A DNA stretch of 64,000 nt from Siphonodentalium dalli (lineage: Eukaryota; Mollusca; Scaphopoda; Gadilida; Siphonodentaliidae). A program made the translations under genes and the position numbers. Location of the stretch: contig CP136063.1 in the NCBI GenBank assembly GCA_032622095.1, forward strand, positions 85,413,980 to 85,477,979, given 5' to 3'. The notes beneath the pieces are model-generated. The model searched no databases and was not told the DNA's origin. It worked only from the letters and a program-made list of their open reading frames with translations. Shown here in pieces: positions 1 through 10,739 of this stretch; the stretch's first letter is position 1; every line of letters begins with the position of its first letter.

Positions 1-183
1 CGCATAACAGGCTAGCATCACCAAATTCACCCTCTGGGAACCTCATTCTGCTTACACCTCAGCAGAATGAGGTTCCCAGAGGGTGAATTTGGTGATGCTA
101 GCCCGCTATGTGGGGTAGCATCAGTAAATTCACCCTCTGGGGACCTCATTCTGCAAATGACAGACACCCTATTTCAAGGCTTG
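1..183. mobile_element. Family E (hAT-like) MITE, right portion cut by window start
   Basis: Two hairpin halves (ctctgggaacctcattctgc and gcagaatgaggttcccagag), then the right end 'caaatgacagacaccctatt' and 'tcaaggcttg'. The left end lies outside the window. Confidence 0.75.
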
Positions 184-620
184 GTAATGTGGCTTCAACT
201 AATTTTTATTGAATTTTATTCTATACTCAGACACAGTGCTTGATTTAACTGGATTCGCATCGCAATTTGCAATTTCTGCTAACCAATTTAAATTGAAAAA
301 ACATGTATTGGTAGGGAATGATATACAAAATCTACCAATGCTGCAAAATGTTATGCAAATTAAAAAAATTAAATCGACCCCTGCTCAGACTAGAGTTCAT
401 ATTCGTGACAAAATGAATGTTTTTTCCCCAACAATTGCACGTGTCATTATCACATACTTCATTTCCTTATTCCAATTAAAACCATTCAGAATGATTTTTC
501 TATCGGATTGTAAGAATATCAGCATATGGTGATCTGGAAGACTGCAGCGCTCAAAAATAGTTATGGCCAAAGGCAATGCTCTGATGCCAAAGAAGAAATA
601 TGCCAAATTCAAGTGCTGAA
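184..620. other. No recognised feature
   Basis: AT-rich sequence with overlapping short ORFs on both strands (up to 107 codons) that show no family resemblance and no splice-site support. Similar empty stretches: 1307-1897, 2256-2655 (an E left-end fragment follows at 2656-2694), 4851-5460 and 5740-6210. Confidence 0.5.
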
Positions 621-960
621 GACCCTTGTTCATCTCGGTGTCTGTCTGTGCATGTGTCGTCCATGCGTCCGTCTGGAACTTTTGTCTGGGCCTGTATTCT
701 GTCATTTTCTGGTAAATTTTTTATAAACTTGGCACAGATGTCAACCAGCATGAGAACCTGTGCACCTGTTATTTTGAGTTCAGTCTGGGTAAATTTGGCA
801 GAGTTATTTCCCTTTTTCGACATAGCTCGTACATCCTGGGGTGCATCTTTTGTCCAAGCCTGTATTCCATAATTTTCCAGTCAATTTTTTTTAAAACTTG
901 ACACAGATGTCAACCAGCATGGGAACCTGTGCAATTTTGAGTTCAGTCAGAGTCATTTTG
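620..960 (+). repeat. Two-unit ~170-bp tandem repeat
   Basis: 'aacttggcacagatgtcaac' 'cagcatgagaacctgtgcac' (731) recurs at 897 with changes. Preceded by 'gtccgtctggaacttttgtc'. Related to the array at 9.8-10.5 kb by 'gggaacctgtgcacctg'. Confidence 0.72.
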
Positions 961-1159
961 GCATTTTTCGACAGAAATGTTTTATGTCTTTTATTTTAGA
1001 GTTATTGACCCTTTCTTGACACAATGAAGATTTGCAACATATTTATTGAATATGCACTTTGTATCACATTGGGGTAATCAATTTCTCCTATAGTTTGTAG
1101 TATGGGGATCTGAAACTCACACCTTCAAACCTGCCATCTTCATCGGGCGAAATTTTGGT

Positions 1160-1306
1160 CAGCGACCTAGTTAGAAATATGGCTTGTTGCCATTCATCGG
1201 AAAGCTCTCACTGAGAGCTTTCCGATGAATGGCAGCAAGCCATATTTCCAACTAAATCCTGAAAAATTTCCCCTAATTCTGCTGTGGTTTATTTAGGACA
1301 TTACTG
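1160..1306. mobile_element. Family A MITE, truncated
   Basis: The central hairpin (gaaatatggcttgttgccat, ctctcactgagag) and the right end 'ggacattactg' are present. The left ~45 bp of the consensus are missing and an internal piece of the right arm is deleted. Confidence 0.75.
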
Positions 1307-1897
1307 CATCATGAACTGTGTAGTGATATTTATACCATGACCATGATGTATTCTACTATTGTATTAACGGCCATTGTGATAGTTTAAGCATATTTTATTG
1401 TATCATTTATGTACAAATGGGATTGGGGCACAAGTTATACAACTTTGATAGCCCCTCTTCCCATTGTGATAAAAGGTTGTCAAACACCACTGGTTGTATA
1501 AAAGCTCGTTGTAGGTATAAAAGTTGCCCATATGTTTTGAATGGCAAAGTCATATACCTACAGTAGAGACTACAATGCTGTGTTTCAGTAACACCGGTAT
1601 TAATCATTCCGTGGTAAAATATAGTTCCAAGTTGACACGTTAATAAACTTATACTTTCATAAATCTGTGATATTATTTGACATATGTGATATCATGTGAC
1701 CAAAATGTTATCAGAAATTTCAATAGCTTTTTGATACACTTTCACAATTCTCTCAGATTTCATATCCCTTTGCCAAGTAATAGTACTAATGTACTGAGTT
1801 GCCACGGGGTCCACAGAGGGTTGAAGTGTTGACAAATTTCTTCGCTGTTTTAAGTTCTAACTTTCTTATATTATAGTCTTATCGGTAGGATCATGGT

Positions 1898-2036
1898 ATA
1901 AACAAAATACACATGTAGTGTTTCTCAATACCAAATTTACACCAATCGTGGGATTGATGATTTACCGCACGAGCTTTAAAATCAATCCCACTCATGGTGT
2001 AAATTTTGTATTCATAAACACTACATATGTATTCTA
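1898..2036. repeat. Imperfect hairpin
   Basis: 'acacatgtagtgtttctcaa' 'taccaaatttacacca' pairs with 'tggtgtaaattttgtattca' 'taaacactacatatgt'; loop 'atgatttaccgcacgagc'. It directly precedes an A MITE. Confidence 0.65.
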
Positions 2037-2040
2037 TATA

Positions 2041-2254
2041 CAGTAATGCCCTAAATAATCGACTCCTTAACCACAGCAGAATTATGGGTAATTTTTCAGG
2101 ATTTAGTCGGAAATATGGCTTGTTGCCATTCATCGGAAAGCTCTCACTGAGAGCTTTCCGATGAATGGCAACAAGCAATATTTCCGACTAAATCCTGAAA
2201 AATTAACCCATAATTCTGCTGTGGTTAAGGAGTCGATTATTTAGGGCATTACTG
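2041..2254. mobile_element. Family A MITE (Tc1/mariner-type), intact palindrome
   Basis: Flanked by TA on both sides. The arms run from cagtaatgccctaaataatc to the complementary end and contain 'accacagcagaattatgggt' and 'cggaaatatggcttgttgcc'. The two ~105-bp arms are almost perfect complements, so the whole element is one hairpin. There is no coding capacity. CAGT ends and TA duplication are standard for Tc1/mariner relatives. Confidence 0.88.
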
Positions 2255-2749
2255 TATGTGCATAATGACATAACACGACAAAAAGCATATCTCCCATTCC
2301 GAGATTTTGTACTCAAAGCAGTCACTGCCCTCAGAAATGTTTCCACCATCTTACTAATGATAATGAACGCTTATCAAATGAGTAAACGCATATAGCAATT
2401 TTCATCTCATACATAATTTGTGTAAGTGGAATCTGTATGCTCATCCGAGCTTGATCATGCAACAATTATTATTACTACCCCGAGCAGCTAACATGATCAA
2501 TATACTTGTACCTAGCTTTTCTTGTGAACGCCTTTGTCTCTTGTTTAACCTGTTTGTGATTTCCTATAGGTGTGCACTCGAACAATCCTTAGCTTTGATT
2601 TCAATTATCTCAGTATATCATAGTAATTTCTGCTAACTATCCTCTCCTGTGTGATCAAGCCTGAATTTAGTGTGCCTGTTCATGTGACCAGATTTCCCAC
2701 AAAAACTGTCCCTGATCGAGTTTGGAGTTTAAATTTATTTGCAATTGTA

Positions 2750-2918
2750 CAGTAATGCTCGAATTAATTGACTTCTTAACCCCAGCAGAATTATGGGTAA
2801 CATTTCAAGATTTAGTCGGAAATATGGCTTGTTGCAACAAGCTATATTTCCAACTAAATCCTGAAAGTTACCCATAATTATGCTGTGGTTAAGAAGTCGA
2901 TTAATTAGGGCATTACTG
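2750..2918. mobile_element. Family A MITE, internally deleted
   Basis: TA-flanked with complete outer ends of the 'taattaatcgac' subtype. The central 'catcggaaagctctc' loop is deleted, leaving a 169-bp hairpin. Confidence 0.85.
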
Positions 2919-2981
2919 TATGTGATTATTTTAGCAATCTTGAGTTCTCAGTCCTGTAAACTAATAAATATTTATTGTTTG

Positions 2982-3434
2982 CAAGCCTGAGTTTAGTGTG
3001 CCTGTCATTTGCAGAATGAGGTCCTCAGAGGGTGAATTTAGTGATACTATCCCGCTTAGCGGGCTAGCATCACTACATGCACCCTCTGAGGACCTCATTC
3101 AGCATGTCCTCATCTGCTATGTAAGACATAGACTCAGATAGAAGTTCCCATATGATGAATATTGTGACGAACACCCATTGGGAACCTTGATTATGTCGTC
3201 TGCCAATTTGGAGATATAAAGAAACTAAACTAAAAAAGAAATAGAATCTATGTGAAGAAGCTTCTATAGAAATTTTGACAATAAAGAAACTTTCCAGAGA
3301 AGATGAGAACATAGCAGAATGAGGTCCCCAGAGGGTGAATTTAGTGAAGCTAGCCTGCTATGCGGGATATCGTCACTAAATTCACCCTCTGGGGACCTCA
3401 TTCTGCAAATAACAGGCACACTAAACCCAGGCTT
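2982..3434. mobile_element. Family E (hAT-like) MITE, full length
   Basis: Begins caagcctgagtttagtgtgc and ends aggcacactaaacccaggct. It contains hairpin 1 (3012-3104), a decayed middle hairpin (gttcccatatgatg / cacccattgggaac) and hairpin 2 (3314-3405). No ORF. Confidence 0.83.
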
Positions 3435-3652
3435 TTGTGTGTTCTGCTGCACTTTTATTAGTCAAGTGTTTGTACTTGACATACATGTATGGTTTGACGA
3501 GGGATGGCGGGCAGGTGGCTGTTCCGCCCCAAACCTATATATTAAACATAGCCATTTATTGATGGACACCAACCATGTTTGGTATACTATGTGCGTTTAT
3601 TGTCACATGAGACAGCTGCACACAGACAATCTTTCTAACCAGAGGTATTGGA

Positions 3653-3858
3653 CAGTAATGTCCTAAATAATCGACTCCTTAACCACAGCAGAATTATGGG
3701 TAATTTTTCAGGATTTAGTCGGAAATATGGCTTGTTGCCATTCATCGGAAAGCTTTCAGTGATGAATGGCAACAAGCCATATTTCCTACTAAATCCTGAA
3801 AAATTACACATAATTCTGCTGTTGTTAAGGAGTCGATTATATAGGGCATTTAATACTG
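3653..3858. mobile_element. Family A MITE
   Basis: Nearly full length hairpin. The left flank is GGA in place of TA and the right end is altered (gcatttaatactgta), so the ends have decayed. A shortened loop 'agctttcagtgatgaatggc' is present. Confidence 0.82.
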
Positions 3859-3959
3859 TACTTGTTTCTGTTTATAGCAATTTTATGACTGTTGAAACTT
3901 GACCTGACATCAACCGATTCTATTCAAATTTGGTACATGTTATATGAATTTTATTTTTA

Positions 3960-4260
3960 TACCTGAATTATGGTCCTTTATTTCATCTATTTTTTAGTGA
4001 ATCGCGGTCGGACAGATTCGCTCATATGGGCAAAAAAACACGATAGAACCAAACATGAAGCAGTGTTTGTAATTCTTAACAGCTTTTTTAGAGAGACTTT
4101 ATTCCGCCTTGCAGTGAGCTTTTGTGGCACAACCAATGAAATAGCGCTCTGTCTGAGATATATGGCCAATGAAATCCCATCAAAACAGAAATTAAATGGA
4201 AATATGATAAGATTATCGGTGGCTTGGCAGATTGAAGGTCCAAATTATGCTTGCATTTGT
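3960..4260. other. Open 100-codon stretch with acceptor-like start, not called coding
   Basis: A pyrimidine tract and AG (tttcatctattttttag) precede a frame open to 4278 (RTDSLIWAKKHDRTKHEAVF). There is no matching donor and no family resemblance, and the other strand is also open for 60 codons. Conserved non-coding sequence or an unrecognised repeat is as likely. Confidence 0.2.
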
Positions 4261-4397
4261 TACATCACGGTCCAGTAATAGAGGTTGATAAATATGCTAA
4301 TGTTCTTATACAGATTATTTATGCCATAGAAAGTCCAATTCAAGTGATCAAATACAGAAAGTTTGGATCCTGAACTGTATCCATCATGGAACATTAA

Positions 4398-4846
4398 CCC
4401 TTTCAGTGCCAAGTCCGATTTTTGTATCAACCCATATACCCTGTGCCAATGCATTCTCTTATATATGCAAGTCGACCATAGGTCGCCTCGCATATATAAG
4501 AGAATGCATTGGCCTAACAATTTTTCATCATTTGTTATTATTTTTTACAATTTTTTACAATTTTTTCTTATATTTTTTAACTCTTTCTGTGCAAGACTTA
4601 TTTTCTAGGTTTATATAGTGCCAGGGAATCTTACATCTTTCATGGGCATAAAAATTATTACTATGAATACTTGGTGATAGTTTTGAGTTATAACCCCTAA
4701 GGTTTTATCCAGTTTGTTTTTAAATTCGCTATAGCATGCTTAAGCATACCCAAAAGAAATTCAACCCAATTTTATTTTTTTTAGGCCCTGGCACTCTACA
4801 GACTGTAAATTAGGGCCGATGAGATTGGCCCCTGGCACTGAAAGGG
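4398..4846. mobile_element. P-type (piggyBac-like) MITE, 449 bp
   Basis: TTAA on both sides; ends ccctttcagtgccaagtccg and cctggcactgaaaggg. It carries one B hairpin (4446-4514) and low-complexity A/T stretches. No ORF. The same element in the other orientation is at 24410. Confidence 0.85.
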
Positions 4847-5467
4847 TTAAAGAGCATTCATTGTTGGTCTTTCCTGATATGGTATAAATAAAGACCATTT
4901 GTGTTACTTCTGTGCAAAAAATTTAAAACAGCTGGAGAATTGGTTTGATCTTAGCAAGTATTTTTCAGAGCAAATGAAGGCTGTACATCAATATTTCGTG
5001 TATTTATCAACATATCTTATACATGTACATCCTTCCAAATTACATAGAAAAATTTGGAAGTTTGAATGAGCCATGTCCATTTAAAAGAGGCTGCAGAAGT
5101 GCTATCTTGTGTTAGAGATAGGAATTGTTATGAATCATAGGAATTTGATTACGGTTGAGATTCCATGATAAATGTCAGCACCTGCATCTGATGAAACAAG
5201 CTGAGTGTAGACAGATTACAATGCACTTTATTGTGTGTTGACGTTTGCATGATGATGGGGCCTGTTTCCAGATATCTTCTCAGTGAACACAGGGCACATT
5301 GTAATGGTATAACATTCTTGTAATATCAAGGTAAAAATTATCCTAATGTGTTGAAAGTTGTCAATTTAAACAACTTGAGTGGAAAATTTCTCATTAAATA
5401 TTTTCACATTTTTAAGACCAAAAAACCCCCTAAATTTCTTTTAAATTTAGATGCACTCAGTTTGATT

Positions 5468-5733
5468 TCTATGGAGCCCCGGAGAATAAAGTCGTGGCCA
5501 CGAGAATATAAACTTGACTTCATATTCTCGTGGCCATGACTTCACATTCTCGTGGCCATGTCTTTATTTTCGTAGCCAATACTTTATTCTCATGGCCACG
5601 ACTTTGCTCTCGTGGCCACGACTTTATTCTCGTGGCCACGACTTCATATTCTCATGGCCATGCATGACTTCATATTCTCGTGGCCACGACTTGAAAAAAA
5701 AAAAATCTTATGTCACCTCCGGAGCTCCATAGA
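5468..5733. repeat. CGTGGCCACG minisatellite bounded by inverted ends
   Basis: About ten copies of a 19-25 bp unit containing 'attctcgtggccacgactt' (5498-5695). The outer ends 'tatggagccccggag' and 'ctccggagctccata' are inverted copies of each other. Each unit is itself a palindrome around GTGGCCAC. The ends suggest a mobile palindromic element whose inside has expanded. Confidence 0.78.
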
Positions 5734-6216
5734 TTTTCACTGTTTTCAAAGAAAAATTTAAATGAATAAAACAACAAATAACCAGAAATGGAATGAAACC
5801 ATCTTCAACTGTGGGATGATTCAATGAACATCATGGACAATGACAATATAATATTGCATTTGCACATCGATGTTGCCCAAGCAAGATCTTACCTTTAAGC
5901 AAATTTTTATAACACCCTTACGGCTTCATTGTTTATCGATATCATATTGAATATTGATATATTTTTATATATCCCACCATTATCGTGTTAAAATGGAAAT
6001 ATCAAGCTTGATGATATATTTACTGTAGACTTTGAAACAAACTTGCCGTCCACTTCGTCAACATGTGCAGGAGTATTCTGAGGGAACGGTGTCATACTGC
6101 AAAAACAACCACTCATGCATCAAAGGCGAGACAAAGAATCTCACATATTGCTAAAGGCATTACAACTAATTAGTGTGACAATAATTAATTTAAGTGCTAT
6201 TCATTCAATAATTTAA

Positions 6217-6466
6217 CCATTCCATGACTGGAACTTCCTGAAATATTGCGGAAAAACCCTGCGCCATGCAATACTTTCTCTTATATATACAATTCTCCCA
6301 TAGGGAGCCTTGCATTGGCCTAACAATATTTAAGTTGACCTTGTATAAAGCCAGTGCATTCTCTTATATATGCAAGGCTGCCTATGGGAGACTCGCATAT
6401 ATATAAGAGAATGCACTGGCACAGTATCTTTAATGCTGCACCAGCACAGCTCACATCATGAAAGGG
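6217..6466. mobile_element. P-type MITE with B hairpins
   Basis: TTAA-flanked; ends ccattccatgactggaactt and catcatgaaaggg. A degraded B hairpin at about 6275-6320 and a good one at 6342-6422. Confidence 0.78.
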
Positions 6467-6532
6467 TTAATATGCTGATTAAAACTCATTGTGGTATAAC
6501 CATTGTCTTCATGGATTAGCTTTTGATAGTGT

Positions 6533-6590
6533 CACTAAATTCATCCTCTGGGGACCTAATTCTGCAAATGACAGGCACACTAAACTATTA
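6533..6590. mobile_element. Family E fragment, right end
   Basis: Only 'gtcactaaattcatcctctg' to 'aatgacaggcacactaaact' remains. Confidence 0.65.
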
Positions 6591-6879
6591 AGGCGAGCTA
6601 TTTTCATTATATATTAAACGGTAAACACATGATGATATTATCACCTATTAATGCTCATCTATGACTTTTCTTGGATGTCAAAGTTTTAAAAAGTTCCTGA
6701 TTTCGGATTATATATTATCTCGTTCATGGTCTCAAATTCTAATGAAATTATTACTTAGAAAACGTATTTAGATCTTCCCAGGTGCAAGGAATGAGGGTTT
6801 CTGGACATTAAATTTAATAAATCACCTATGGCTAGCCGATCCATGGTTGGCCAGTCATATCCAACGGACCCAATATTTT

Positions 6880-6980
6880 TACCCTACTGTCATATGGTCA
6901 TTTGTTGAACTTATTATCTGATCATTTCCTAAGGGAAAACTACTCATCAATGAGTATTTAGTAAAGAAAGGATTAAATAA
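6880..6980. mobile_element. Family R fragment
   Basis: 'ggtcatttgttgaacttatt' to 'catcaatgagtatttagtaa' matches the inner part and one arm of R. Confidence 0.55.
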
Positions 6981-7067
6981 TAAAATGGTGTTTAAAATTT
7001 CATGCTGCTGACAATGATCACTTGAACAAGAAAGTCTGTTCACGATTGTCTCTCACCACTCAACTTA

Positions 7068-7591
7068 CAGTAATGCCCTAAATAATCGACTCCTTAACCC
7101 TTTACCCAACAGAAGGGCCCTGTGCCAATGCATTCTCTTATATATGCGAGTCGACCATAGGTCGCCTCGCATATATAAGAGAATGCATAGGCTTAACACA
7201 TTAAATATTATAAAATTGTTAAAGAATGTAACAAAAAATGGTAAAAAGTGTTTTTTAGGCCAATGCATTCTCTTATATATGCGAGGCGACCTATGGTCGA
7301 CTCGCATATATAAGAGAATGCATTGGCACAGGGCATAACTGTAACTATCACAATGTGGTCAAGGAGCCGGTTCCAATGATATCCATATTTGTATGGTTCT
7401 ATTGAGACAGACCGAAGATATTTTAGGCTGTTGAAGCTTTATTTGGCCGGTTTGGGCCGTTTTGTTGGGTAAAGGGTTAACCACAGCAGAATTATGGGTA
7501 ACTTTTGAGGATTTAGTGGGAAATATGGCTTTTTGCCATTCATCGGAAAGCTCTCAGTTAGTTAAGGAGTCGATTATTTAGGGCAATACTG
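7068..7591. mobile_element. Family A MITE interrupted by a P-type (TTAA) element
   Basis: Left end cagtaatgccctaaataatc continues to 'cgactcc', then TTAA and a 379-bp foreign element (7098-7476), then TTAA and 'ccacagcagaattatgggta' resumes the A consensus. In intact A copies this place reads tccttaaccacagc, so the insertion site and its TTAA duplication are exact. The right arm of A is partly deleted. Confidence 0.88.
7098..7476. mobile_element. P-type (piggyBac-like) MITE nested in family A
   Basis: Begins ccctttacccaacagaaggg and ends ttgttgggtaaaggg, flanked by TTAA on both sides within an A MITE. CCCTTT ends plus a TTAA duplication are the signature of piggyBac-group elements. The inside carries two ~70-bp B hairpins (7122-7194 and 7259-7327) and no transposase. 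Confidence 0.85.
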
Positions 7592-7789
7592 TAAATGAGC
7601 ACTTTACTTCAGGGTTGATGTTGTTAGTATGATAATCCTGATGTGCATGCAAGTATGTTACAGCTTGAATTATTACATAAGACAGGTAGTGATGAGTGAT
7701 GAGTGATGACAGGGCATAATTCCCTAATGTCATACATGTAGGTATACTAATATGTTGTCTCAGTATCATAGAACTGAAACTGGTGGATT

Positions 7790-8032
7790 TACCTTTTCTA
7801 CACTGAATACTCATTGACGAGTAGTTCCCTTAGGAAATGTTCTGATAATAAGTTAACAGACGTTAGTTGAACTTACATTTCTGAACATTTCCTTTCAATA
7901 ATTAGGAACCCTTCTGTACTTTTATTATCTGTCGTCTGCTTATGTTTCCTGAAAACCCATCCAGATGAATAATAGACCCTTCCGATGTATACTTTTATAA
8001 CTGAGTGGGGGAATCCATTTAGTATAGAATGG
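7790..8032. mobile_element. Family R element
   Basis: Left 'ccttttctacactgaatact', right 'ggaatccatttagtatagaa' and 'tgggtaa'. Same internal blocks as at 24863, including 'tcattgacgagtagttccct'. Confidence 0.68.
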
Positions 8033-8053
8033 GTAAAGCACTATATAGAACTA

Positions 8054-8189
8054 CAGTAATGCCCTAAATAATCAACTCCTTAACCACAGCAGAATTATGG
8101 TTATTTTTTCAGGATTTAGTCGGAAATATGGCTTGTTGCCATTCATCGGAAAGCTCTCACTGAGAAGTCGATTATTTAGGGCATTAATG
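8054..8189. mobile_element. Family A MITE next to the exon a splice acceptor
   Basis: TA-flanked and right-arm-deleted (ctctcactgagaagtcgatt). It ends about 30 bp before the first base of exon a at 8221. Only about 29 bp of non-MITE intron remain for the pyrimidine tract, so a branch point at the usual distance would sit in or beside the MITE. Confidence 0.86.
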
Positions 8190-8220
8190 TAATTATTTTG
8201 TATCAATTTGTGTTTTATAG

Positions 8221-8368
8221 GGAGGAGATGCGATTTTCGTCACATTACCCGATGATTATACTTTATTGTCCGAGCTGAGGTACTACCTGGTGTTTGAGGG
8301 GAACACACACAGACACACAGTTGTGGCTAACAGAATTGAATCCAATACATTACATTCCACTATACCTG
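8221..8368 (+). CDS. DBB-domain adaptor protein (PIK3AP1/BANK1/Dof-like), internal exon a
   Basis: This is an internal coding exon of 148 nt (49 codons plus one base), open in one frame from a pyrimidine-rich acceptor (tttgtgttttatag) to a consensus donor (g|gtgagt). The peptide begins GGDAIFVTLPDDYTLLSELR and ends NTLHSTIP. It has the alternating hydrophobic pattern of an Ig/TIG-like beta sandwich. In the BCAP (PIK3AP1) and BANK1 family the DBB domain starts with a comparable G-x-x-x-hydrophobic-V segment; these proteins are cytosolic scaffolds that couple immune or growth-factor receptors to PI3K. The exon enters in phase 0 and leaves in phase 1, which fits the exon at 48552. No start codon or signal peptide is present, so upstream exons lie outside the window. 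The family call comes from reading the joined peptide, not from a search. Another TIG-like domain protein is the main alternative. Confidence 0.72.
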
Positions 8369-8403
8369 GTGAGTTGAAAAGATACGTCTAATTTTGGTAT
8401 GCA

Positions 8404-8760
8404 GCAATATGTCGGAGCATTTGTACCCTGTTGTTACATCAGGTACATTATTTACATTTCAGAAATACAAATTTAGAAAATAAAAAAACATTCCCAGAAT
8501 TATTTTCAAGCCCATAAGTACATGGTTTCTTCTGGGTACTTTTTGATGTTCATTCGTTACTTTTATTTTTATCTCTTAGAAATATCAGGATACAAGGGTA
8601 TATTGGGTGACCATACACTAAACTAAATGACAAAAATCTAGAGTTGTGACCAATGTACCATACCTGATGTAACAACAGGGTACAAATGCCTTGATGTTTT
8701 TCAGTGTACCAAAATCGGCCATATATTGAGTTGAACATCAACCCATTGTATGTATTGTAG
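8404..8760. repeat. Inverted repeat pair just after exon a
   Basis: 'gcatttgtaccctgttgtta' 'catcaggta' (8418-8446) is complemented at about 8660-8690 ('tacctgatgtaacaacaggg' 'tacaaatgc'). The pair encloses about 210 bp of AT-rich sequence. It could form a stem in the intron close to the donor. Confidence 0.65.
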
Positions 8761-9270
8761 GTATTCAGTTGTTTAAATAAACTAATAAACCACATGATGA
8801 ACGACGAGGTAAGTGTACTTAGTTTACATATCTACAACATGTTCCTGATATTCCGCTAGCATTGATATTTTATAGGCATTGTTTATCATGAATTTAGCTA
8901 ATCGTGTAAAAATGACCAAATAATTTCCATTTTTTCAGACAAATGATTTAACTCGAATAAATTTTCAATGCCAATAGATGGCATGTGATATTAACCAATG
9001 ATTACACTATTTTATTTCATGAAATAGTGCCTTATATGCTTTTTTGGAGTTATTCACACACATGGGTGCATTGGATGTGGATAAAGCAGCCATACTCGAT
9101 AGATAAGGCGGCCACCATAATACATCTCATTGGGTTGCCAAAAGTGGGATTTTTCAACATCAACACCTAACTTCATAAGGATATTCGGGTGACAACTAGA
9201 TATCAACTAAATAATTCGGCACACTCTACATTCCACATCCCTCATCCAATCGTCACCAAACTTCATACGG

Positions 9271-9455
9271 TTATACTTTATTGTCTGAGCTGAGATACAG
9301 TAATGCCCTAAATAATCGACTCAATAACCACAGCAGAATTATGGGTAATTTTTCAGGATTTAGTCGGAAATATGGCTTGTTGCCATTCATCAGAAAGTCG
9401 ATTATTTAGGGCTTTACTGTACTACTGTTTGAGGGTAACACTCATAGACACAGAT
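9271..9455 (+). pseudogene. Partial copy of DBB exon a, captured in a repeat and split by a MITE
   Basis: Bases 9271-9297 (ttatactttattgtctgagc then tgagata) and 9422 to about 9455 (ctactgtttgagggtaacac then tcatagacacag) match the middle of exon a (about 8254-8320) with scattered substitutions and a small deletion. A family A MITE (9298-9419) separates the halves. Flanking sequence on both sides belongs to the 'caccaaacttcatatggatc' repeat monomer, so about 60 bp of exon lies inside a repeat unit. There are no splice sites or reading frame of its own, so it is not functional coding sequence. The exon match is read directly; how it was captured is unknown. Confidence 0.7.
9298..9419. mobile_element. 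Family A MITE inserted in the exon relic
   Basis: 122 bp, TA-flanked. Removing the element plus one TA restores 'tgagatactactgtttgag', which aligns with exon a 'tgaggtactacctggtgttt'. This is a direct empty-site demonstration of the TA duplication. Confidence 0.88.
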
Positions 9456-9779
9456 CCCAAAAGATCCCATCAAGGGTGACCTCTAGATGGGATCTGTCAA
9501 TTTTTTCGGAAATTAGTTAAAAAACATGGCTGCTAGCAGCCATCTTGGATTTACATTTGAATCCATCGGAACACCCTGCAGCCCACATTTATTGGAGAAA
9601 TGTTTGAAATTAAATATCATCTACACAATACAATATACTGAAACTTCTTCTATTGACTGCTCAGCATAAAATGATTAAAGCCTCCCCAACTTGAGCTACA
9701 TTGTCATTGGCACTTTCAAATTGATTTTAGTTCCCTTTAATATACCCCCGCAACAAAGTTGCTGGAATCAGCTTCTCCA

Positions 9780-10545
9780 TCCGTATTCCGTCCATCCGTC
9801 GTCCGGTCGTGGACACAAATTTGTCCAGAGTTTTTCTCACAGTCATTTTTTAATCATTTTCCGTGAAACTTGGCACAGACATCAACCACCATGGGAACCT
9901 GTGCACCTGCGATGATAATGTGTCAGACATTGTTTAGTGGAGTTATCCCCCTTTTTCGACTTAGAAATTTTTCGCAACATGGTTAATTTTGTCAGAGCTT
10001 TTATTCCTACATTTTTAGGTAAATTTTTATTAAACTTCGCACAGATATTTAGTACCATGGGAACCTGTGCACCTGCAATTATGACTGTCAAACTTTTTTT
10101 TGGTGGAGTTTTCCCCCTTTTTCCACTTAGAACATTTTTTGCAACATGAATAATTTTGTCAGAGCTTTTATTCCTACATTTTTAGGTAAATTTTTATTAA
10201 ACTTCGCGCAGATATTTAGTACCATGGGAACCTGTGCACCTGCAATTATGACTCTGTCGGACTTTTTTTTGGTGGAGTTTCCCCCTTTTTCCACTTAGAA
10301 ATTTTTTTGCAACATGCATAATTTTGTCGGAGCTTTTATTCCTACATTTTTTAGGTCAATGTTTTTGAAACTTGTCACATATATTTAGTACCATGGGAAC
10401 CTGTGCAACTGCGATTATGACGTCTGTCCAACTTTTTTTTGTGGAGATATTCCCCTTTTTCGACTTAGAACATTTTCGCAACATGCATAATTTTGTCCGA
10501 GCTTTTTTTCCTACATTTTTCGGTCAATAGGTTTAGGATTAGAGT
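9780..10545 (+). repeat. ~165-169 bp tandem array, four units
   Basis: 'accatgggaacctgtgcac' starts at 9888, 10053, 10221 and 10390. Each unit also has 'tttcccccttttt[ct]ca/gacttag' and 'gcaacatg.ataattttgtc'. The left edge is a (TCCGTCC)-rich stretch. Confidence 0.85.
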
Positions 10546-10739
10546 TAGGGGTTTATAGGATTGTGCACCTGCAATGGGAATCTGTTATTTTATTATTTTA
10601 ACTTAATGTTTACTGACATGTGAAACATCTTAGTGTTTAAAAACATGGGGGGTATATCCTTAGTACCATTGGGACAGTCTCACCTCTAATTATTTTTGGG
10701 CATCAATACCGGGACCCCACAGGATCTCCACCGGCCTAG

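Larger units (their letters stand above)
9170..9620 (+). repeat. 'caccaaacttcat' monomers holding the exon relic
   Basis: 'cctcatccaatcgtcaccaa' before and 'gtgacctctagatgggatct' after the relic belong to the monomer found at 29.98-30.27 and 32.1-33.3 kb, ending 'gctgctagcagccatcttgg'. Confidence 0.7.

Noticed and set aside
4480-4500. TATATAAG in B hairpins as promoters
   Set aside because: The TATA-like text is part of a palindromic stem repeated in many places. Nothing transcribed is recognisable next to it.
7065-7338. Recurring short ORFs with 'RVDHRSPRIYKRMHW'
   Set aside because: These are translations of the B hairpin, which reads similarly on both strands. There is no evidence of a protein.
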